Shown here: in pieces, positions 59,995 to 64,000 of the stretch | How positions within the stretch are numbered: the first letter of the stretch is position 1 | How the letters are laid out: each line of letters begins with the position of its first letter | Assembly: GCF_947387515.1 (NCBI RefSeq) | Contig: NZ_CANDOB010000002.1 | Location: 62,001 to 126,000 of the forward strand | Reading direction: 5' to 3' | DNA from: Alkalihalobacillus sp. CinArs1 | Lineage (GTDB): Bacteria; Bacillota; Bacilli; Bacillales; Guptibacillaceae | DNA: 64,000 nucleotides | The notes under the pieces: model-generated | What the model was told of the DNA's origin: nothing | Databases searched by the model: none | What the model saw: the letters and a program-made list of their open reading frames with translations, nothing else | Translations under genes and position numbers: made by a program

Positions 59995-60885
59995 ATGAAA
60001 GGGAAAGTATTGTTAACAGCAGCAGTAACGGGTGCAGGAGATACAATAAAGAAAAACCCAAATGTTCCTGTCACACCTAAAGAAATTGCAGAGTCTGCAA
60101 TCGAATCAGCAAAAGCAGGGGCAACAATCGCCCACGTTCATGCTCGCGATCCTGAAACAGGTGGGATCAGTCACAACGTAGACCATTACCGTGAAATCGT
60201 GGAACGCATTCGTGAATCGGAGACGGATGTCATTATCAACATTACATCTGGAGGCGGGGGAGATTTCATCCCTAGCTTATCCACACCATCTGCGGGTGGA
60301 GAAGGTACAGATATGCAAACACCGAAAGAGCGCCATGAACCTGTAGGTCAGTTACTACCTGAAATGTGCACGCTGGATTGCGGAAGTACGAATTTCGGTA
60401 ACATGATCTATATGAGTCCAACTGATTGGTTGCGTGAACAAGCAAAGCTTATACAAGAAAGTGGTGTGAAGCCTGAACTTGAGTGTTTTGATACAGGTCA
60501 CGTTCGCTTTGCAAAACAATTGATCGATGAAGGATTAATCGATGGTGACCCAATGTTTCAGTTTTGTCTCGGTATTCCATGGGGAGCAGAAGCAGATGCT
60601 GAAACGATGCTCTATATGAGAAATCGTCTTCCAGAGAATGCGCACTGGTCAGCGTTTGGAATCGGTAGAATGCAGATGCCGATCGCAGCTCAATCCGCTT
60701 TGCTTGGAGGAAACGTTCGAGTAGGACTTGAAGATAACATCTACTTGAGTAAAGGCGTTCCTGCAACGAACGAACAACTGGTTGATAAAGCCGTTACGAT
60801 GCTTCATGGTCATGGTCTAGAACCAATGACTCCTCAAGAAGCAAGAGAGTATCTACAACTTAGAAACCCGCACGGAGGGAAATAA
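59995..60885 (+). CDS. cdhC: 3-dehydrocarnitine cleavage enzyme (BKACE family, CdhC-like)
   Basis: 296 residues from ATG at 59995, 8 bases after GGAGG. BKACE (DUF849) enzymes transfer the acyl part of a beta-keto acid to acetyl-CoA. The zinc His pair is in IAHVHARDPETGG; also visible are VIINITSGGG, PEMCTLDCGSTNFGN, KPELECFDTGHV and GLEDNIYLSKG, all family landmarks. Followed by carnitine dehydrogenase and a thioesterase, it should convert 3-dehydrocarnitine and acetyl-CoA to betainyl-CoA and acetoacetate. The assignment to carnitine rests on its neighbours. Confidence 0.88.
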   Translation: MKGKVLLTAAVTGAGDTIKKNPNVPVTPKEIAESAIESAKAGATIAHVHARDPETGGISHNVDHYREIVERIRESETDVIINITSGGGGDFIPSLSTPSAGGEGTDMQTPKERHEPVGQLLPEMCTLDCGSTNFGNMIYMSPTDWLREQAKLIQESGVKPELECFDTGHVRFAKQLIDEGLIDGDPMFQFCLGIPWGAEADAETMLYMRNRLPENAHWSAFGIGRMQMPIAAQSALLGGNVRVGLEDNIYLSKGVPATNEQLVDKAVTMLHGHGLEPMTPQEAREYLQLRNPHGGK

Positions 60886-60886
60886 A

Positions 60887-61849
60887 ATGGCAGATATCAA
60901 AAAAGTAGCAGTCGTAGGGACAGGCGTAATTGGTAATGGATGGATTACACGTTTTCTTGCTAATGGATACGATGTTGTCGCAACTGATCCAGCAGACGGC
61001 GCTGAGGAGAGAATGCGTAAAGCGGTGGATCATGCATGGCCTTACGTAGAGGAACTTGGGCTAGTGGAAGGCGCATCAAAAGATCGACTGTCGTTTGAGA
61101 AAGATCTTGCAACAGCAGTTTCAGATGCTGATTTTATCCAGGAAAACGTTCCTGAAGTTGAAGATTTGAAGGAGTCTGTACTAAAGAATATTGATTCTCA
61201 TGCGAAAGAGGATGCGATCATCGGATCAAGTACTTCAGGAATCAAGCCATCCTATTTACAGCGCGGACTTTCACACCCTGAGCGTTTTGTTGTAGCGCAT
61301 CCTTTTCACCCTGTTTATATCTTGCCATTAGTAGAAGTTGTCCCTGGACAAGCGACTACAAAAGCGTACACTGATCGTGCGATGGCGTTCTTTGAAGGCA
61401 TGAATATGAAGGCGTTACTTGTTCGTCATGAAATTGAAGGTCACATTGCAGACCGTCTACTCGAGGCAATTTGGCGTGAATCGCTTCATATTGTAAATGA
61501 AGGAATCGCAACGACAGAAGAAGTGGACAACGCGTTTATTTATGGTGCAGGACTTCGTTATGCGCAGTACGGTCCTTTCCTTACGTTCCATCTTGCAGGG
61601 GGAGAAGGCGGTATGCGTCACATGTTGAAACAGTTCGGACCTGCACTTAAGAAGCCGTGGACAAAGCTTGAAGCACCGGAGTTAACTGATGAGCTTCACG
61701 ATCGGGTTGTTGAGGGTTGTGAAGATCAGTCTCGTGACTGCAGCTTATCGGAGCTTGATAAGAACCGAAACGAATTTCTTGTTAAACTTCTTGATCTTGT
61801 GAAGGACTATTGGCCAGAAGCGCAGCAAGTTAAGAAGTCTAACGAATAG
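60887..61849 (+). CDS. cdhA: L-carnitine 3-dehydrogenase
   Basis: 320 residues of the 3-hydroxyacyl-CoA dehydrogenase superfamily. Rossmann motif VAVVGTGVIGNGWITRF, then ENVPEVEDLKESVL and the catalytic region SSTSGIKPSYLQRGLSHPER and VAHPFHPVYILPLVE (active His). IYGAGLRYAQYGPFLTFHLAGGEGG is the C-terminal motif of carnitine dehydrogenases. It oxidises L-carnitine to 3-dehydrocarnitine with NAD. It starts one base after cdhC, with GGAGGG inside that gene, so translation is coupled. Confidence 0.92.
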   Translation: MADIKKVAVVGTGVIGNGWITRFLANGYDVVATDPADGAEERMRKAVDHAWPYVEELGLVEGASKDRLSFEKDLATAVSDADFIQENVPEVEDLKESVLKNIDSHAKEDAIIGSSTSGIKPSYLQRGLSHPERFVVAHPFHPVYILPLVEVVPGQATTKAYTDRAMAFFEGMNMKALLVRHEIEGHIADRLLEAIWRESLHIVNEGIATTEEVDNAFIYGAGLRYAQYGPFLTFHLAGGEGGMRHMLKQFGPALKKPWTKLEAPELTDELHDRVVEGCEDQSRDCSLSELDKNRNEFLVKLLDLVKDYWPEAQQVKKSNE

Positions 61850-61860
61850 GAGGGGGCAAC

Positions 61861-62328
61861 ATGTCTACTTTCAAACTTGAACAGGATGTTCTCAAAGAAT
61901 GGGTCGATTACAACGGTCATATGAATGATGCTGAATATGCGAAAGTTTTCAGCATTGCTGTGGACGAATTTATGAACCATATCGGCCTGAACGAGGAAGG
62001 ACGCGAACAATACAACTACACGATCTTCACTTTGGAAACGCACCTTTGTTACTTGAAGGAAGCTCATGAAGGTGAAAAGTTAATTGTAAGGAGCCAAATC
62101 CTTGATCTTGATCAAAAACGTATTCATATTTTCTTCAAGATGGAAAACGATCAAGGTGATGTCGTGGCAACAAGCGAACAGATGCTAATGGGAATGGATA
62201 CGACAGAGGGAAGACCTGGAGCATTTCCAGAAGCTGTGGTTGTCGAATTAGAGCAAATGTATGTCGTCGATAAAGAATACGAAACACCGAAGCAGGCCGG
62301 CCGAACAATCGGTATTAAAAGAAAATAA
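61861..62328 (+). CDS. cdhB: Betainyl-CoA thioesterase (hotdog fold, CdhB-like)
   Basis: 155 residues, a hotdog-fold thioesterase: LKEWVDYNGHMNDAEYAKVF (HMND is the family motif), then FTLETHLCYLKEAHEGEKLIV and VATSEQMLMGMD. It should release glycine betaine from betainyl-CoA, the last step from carnitine. In several bacteria this domain is fused to carnitine dehydrogenase; here it is a separate gene 11 bases after cdhA. AGGAGGG ribosome site. Confidence 0.9.
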   Translation: MSTFKLEQDVLKEWVDYNGHMNDAEYAKVFSIAVDEFMNHIGLNEEGREQYNYTIFTLETHLCYLKEAHEGEKLIVRSQILDLDQKRIHIFFKMENDQGDVVATSEQMLMGMDTTEGRPGAFPEAVVVELEQMYVVDKEYETPKQAGRTIGIKRK

Positions 62329-62335
62329 GCAAACA

Positions 62336-62370
62336 AAAAGGCATCCCCAATCGATTGGGAATGCCTTTTT
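62336..62370. terminator. Bidirectional terminator between cdhB and arsC
   Basis: AAAAAGGCAT, one mismatch, CCCAAT pairs with ATTGGG and ATGCCTTTTT around a short centre. Confidence 0.9.
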
Positions 62371-62374
62371 CTGT

Positions 62375-62797
62375 TTACTGCTCTTCTTTTGCAAAGCGTT
62401 CAATCCGTGCATCGATTTCATCACGGACACGTTGGAAGAATGCCCATTTTTCTTCTTCAGTTCCTTCAGCTTTTGCAGGGTCGTCAAAGCCCCAGTGCTC
62501 ACGTGTAACATGTGGAGGCGTCATCGGACATTTGTCGTTCGCATCTCCGCAAAGTGTTACGACCATGTCAGCATTGTTCAGAAGCTCTGAATCGATCGTG
62601 TCAGATGTTTGGTTCGTGATGTCGATGTCGACTTCTTTCATTGCTTTCACCGCATTAGGATTCAATCCATGCGCTTCGATTCCAGCAGAGTAAACGTCGT
62701 AGCGATCGCTAAGGTGTTTTTTTGCAAACCCTTCAGCCATTTGACTTCTGCAAGAGTTACCCGTACATAGGAAATAAATCGTTTTTTTGTTAGACAT
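62375..62797 (-). CDS. arsC: Arsenate reductase, thioredoxin-dependent type
   Basis: 140 residues from ATG at 62797 (GAGGAG upstream). The PTP-like loop is [15 protein letters not shown] (Cys11) and the redox cysteine pair is in [14 protein letters not shown]. It reduces arsenate to arsenite using thioredoxin. [16 protein letters not shown] is the family segment after the redox helix. arsB lies 28 bases upstream on the same strand, so the two are co-transcribed. Confidence 0.95.
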   Translation of the reverse strand: MSNKKTIYFLCTGNSCRSQMAEGFAKKHLSDRYDVYSAGIEAHGLNPNAVKAMKEVDIDITNQTSDTIDSELLNNADMVVTLCGDANDKCPMTPPHVTREHWGFDDPAKAEGTEEEKWAFFQRVRDEIDARIERFAKEEQ

Positions 62798-62824
62798 GAT
62801 CAATCGTCTCCTCTTTGTTATAAG

Positions 62825-64000
62825 TTAAATGATCAATAGCCACAGATAGAGGCCAAAGAGTGTAATTAATAGTGTAGGAATAGTTAATATAATTCCTATT
62901 TTAAAGTAGTATCCCCAAGAAATCTTCACACCTTTTAGGGACAGTACGTGAAGCCATAATAGTGTAGCGAGAGAACCGATCGGTGTGATCTTAGGACCTA
63001 AATCAGAACCGATGATGTTCGCGTAAATCAGTGCTTCTTTTAGCGTGCCTGTTGTAGATGTTGCTTCAATTGCAAGCGCATCGATCATAACCGTAGGCAT
63101 GTTGTTCATAATGGAAGATAAGATGGCAGCGATGAAGCCCATCGAAACGGTTGCTGCTAGTAATCCTTGGTCAGCTGCACCCTGAATGAGGTTTGCGAGT
63201 ATGTCCGTTAAGCCAACATTCCGGAGTCCGTAAACAACAACGTACATACCGATCGAGAAGAATACGATCGCCCATGGTGCTCCATTTACAACTTTACGCG
63301 TTTCGACCGCTGAACTTCTTCTAGCCATCAGTAGGAAGAAGATCGCAACGATTCCTGCGATGATCGAAACGGGAACGCCGATAAATTCACTTGCAAAATA
63401 CCCTACGAGCAAGACAGCAAGTACGAGCCAGGATAGTTTGAACATCTTCTCATCACGGATTGCTTCTTTCGGTGCTCTAAGCATCTTCAAATCATAGTTC
63501 CCTGGAATATCTTTTCTAAAGAAAAGGTAAAGCACAAGGATACTTGCGCCAAGCGCAAAGAAGTTCGGAACGACCATTCTTGAAGCATATTCAACGAATC
63601 CGATATCGAAAAAGTCCGCTGAAACGATATTCACGAGGTTACTAACAACAAGTGGCAGTGATGTCGTATCTGCAATAAAACCACTCGCCATAATAAAAGG
63701 GAAGATCATTCTTTCTTGAAATTTAAGATTTCGCACCATCGCAAGTACGATTGGTGTCAGGATAAGTGCTGCGCCATCATTTGCGAAAAGTGCAGCTACA
63801 ACAGCTCCGAGTAGCGTTACGTAAATAAACATTCGGAGTCCGTTCCCTTTTGCTACTCTTGCCATATGAAGAGCAGCCCATTCAAAGAACCCGATTTCAT
63901 CTAGGATGAGTGAGATCAAGATGATCGCAATAAACGCGAATGTGGCGTTCCATACGATTTCGGTTACGGTTATCACATCTTGAAAATCAACGACACCTAC
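62825..64000 (-). CDS. arsB: Arsenite efflux pump ArsB (5' end outside window)
   Basis: The open frame runs to the window edge without a start, so about 390 C-terminal residues are seen and the N-terminus is missing. Polytopic, with the ArsB landmarks [53 protein letters not shown] and [20 protein letters not shown]. It expels arsenite and antimonite. arsC follows. An arsR regulator is expected beyond the edge. Confidence 0.93.
   Translation of the reverse strand, partial: VGVVDFQDVITVTEIVWNATFAFIAIILISLILDEIGFFEWAALHMARVAKGNGLRMFIYVTLLGAVVAALFANDGAALILTPIVLAMVRNLKFQERMIFPFIMASGFIADTTSLPLVVSNLVNIVSADFFDIGFVEYASRMVVPNFFALGASILVLYLFFRKDIPGNYDLKMLRAPKEAIRDEKMFKLSWLVLAVLLVGYFASEFIGVPVSIIAGIVAIFFLLMARRSSAVETRKVVNGAPWAIVFFSIGMYVVVYGLRNVGLTDILANLIQGAADQGLLAATVSMGFIAAILSSIMNNMPTVMIDALAIEATSTTGTLKEALIYANIIGSDLGPKITPIGSLATLLWLHVLSLKGVKISWGYYFKIGIILTIPTLLITLFGLYLWLLII

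Noticed and set aside
1-64000. CRISPR arrays, tRNA/rRNA genes, prophage, transposases, restriction or toxin-antitoxin systems
   Set aside because: None seen: no regularly spaced repeats, no tRNA-like cloverleafs noticed by eye, and no recognisable mobile-element or defence proteins among the genes.

Overview
The window looks like a chromosomal segment of a low-GC Gram-positive Bacillaceae, probably a halotolerant, marine or alkaliphile-like Bacillus relative. The evidence is strong AGGAGG-type ribosome sites, TTG and GTG starts, sigma-B type promoters, Spx, RsbR, CcpA-type cre sites, a Zur-regulated zinc operon, two BCCT osmolyte transporters and several secreted proteases. There are no rRNA or tRNA genes, no CRISPR array, no phage and no intact insertion sequence. 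The genus cannot be fixed from the sequence alone.

Layout. 0-8.5 kb: a partial GNAT acetyltransferase, Ohr peroxidase, a small protein resembling sigma-B region 3, a methyltransferase, a BCCT transporter, a ZIP metal transporter, endonuclease VIII, an APH-like kinase and a DUF2294 protein. 8.5-9.4 kb is an eroded gap. 9.4-15 kb: a zinc-ribbon metallo-hydrolase, cold-shock protein, RsbR-type stressosome protein, an interspersed palindromic repeat, a YczE-like membrane protein, a methyltransferase and a secreted subtilase. 15-17.6 kb: a proline peptidase with a sodium:solute symporter. 18-19.5 kb: a CstB-type persulfide dioxygenase/sulfurtransferase behind a CstR-like operator. 19.6-22 kb: csiD-lhgO (glutarate to L-2-hydroxyglutarate to 2-oxoglutarate) behind a structured leader RNA. 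22-24.5 kb: esterase, isochorismatase-type hydrolase, CwlK-like endopeptidase and Nudix hydrolase. 24.5-34.5 kb: DctB/DctS/DctR sensing module, a TAXI-TRAP transporter operon with an SDR protein, and an orphan soluble histidine kinase. 34.6-40 kb: a possible attenuator, a NarL-type two-component pair and a large S8 protease with SLH domains. 41.8-44.8 kb: zagA-ycgR-ycgQ zinc operon behind a double Zur box. 44.9-57 kb: CPBP protease, M36 metalloprotease, several methyltransferases, small membrane proteins, UspA, Spx and a DUF2817 peptidase. 57.4-62.3 kb: a carnitine-to-glycine-betaine cluster (TetR regulator, BCCT transporter, cdhC-cdhA-cdhB). The right end holds arsC and a partial arsB.

How it works together. 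Three themes stand out. (1) Osmolytes: one BCCT carrier stands alone and a second is divergent from enzymes that convert carnitine to glycine betaine; both promoters carry the same operator in the -35/-10 spacer. (2) Dicarboxylates: csiD-lhgO, the Dct sensory module and the TAXI-TRAP operon could form a glutarate/2-oxoglutarate uptake and oxidation region, with cre matches at dctB and at the TRAP operon. (3) Stress: sigma-B type promoters precede ohr, the sigma-like miniprotein, uspA and a 55-residue membrane protein. I saw no clearly unprecedented multi-gene system. The best novel leads are the csiD leader RNA, the sigma-B-region-3-like miniprotein, the 34.7 kb attenuator-like element and the operator architecture of the carnitine cluster.
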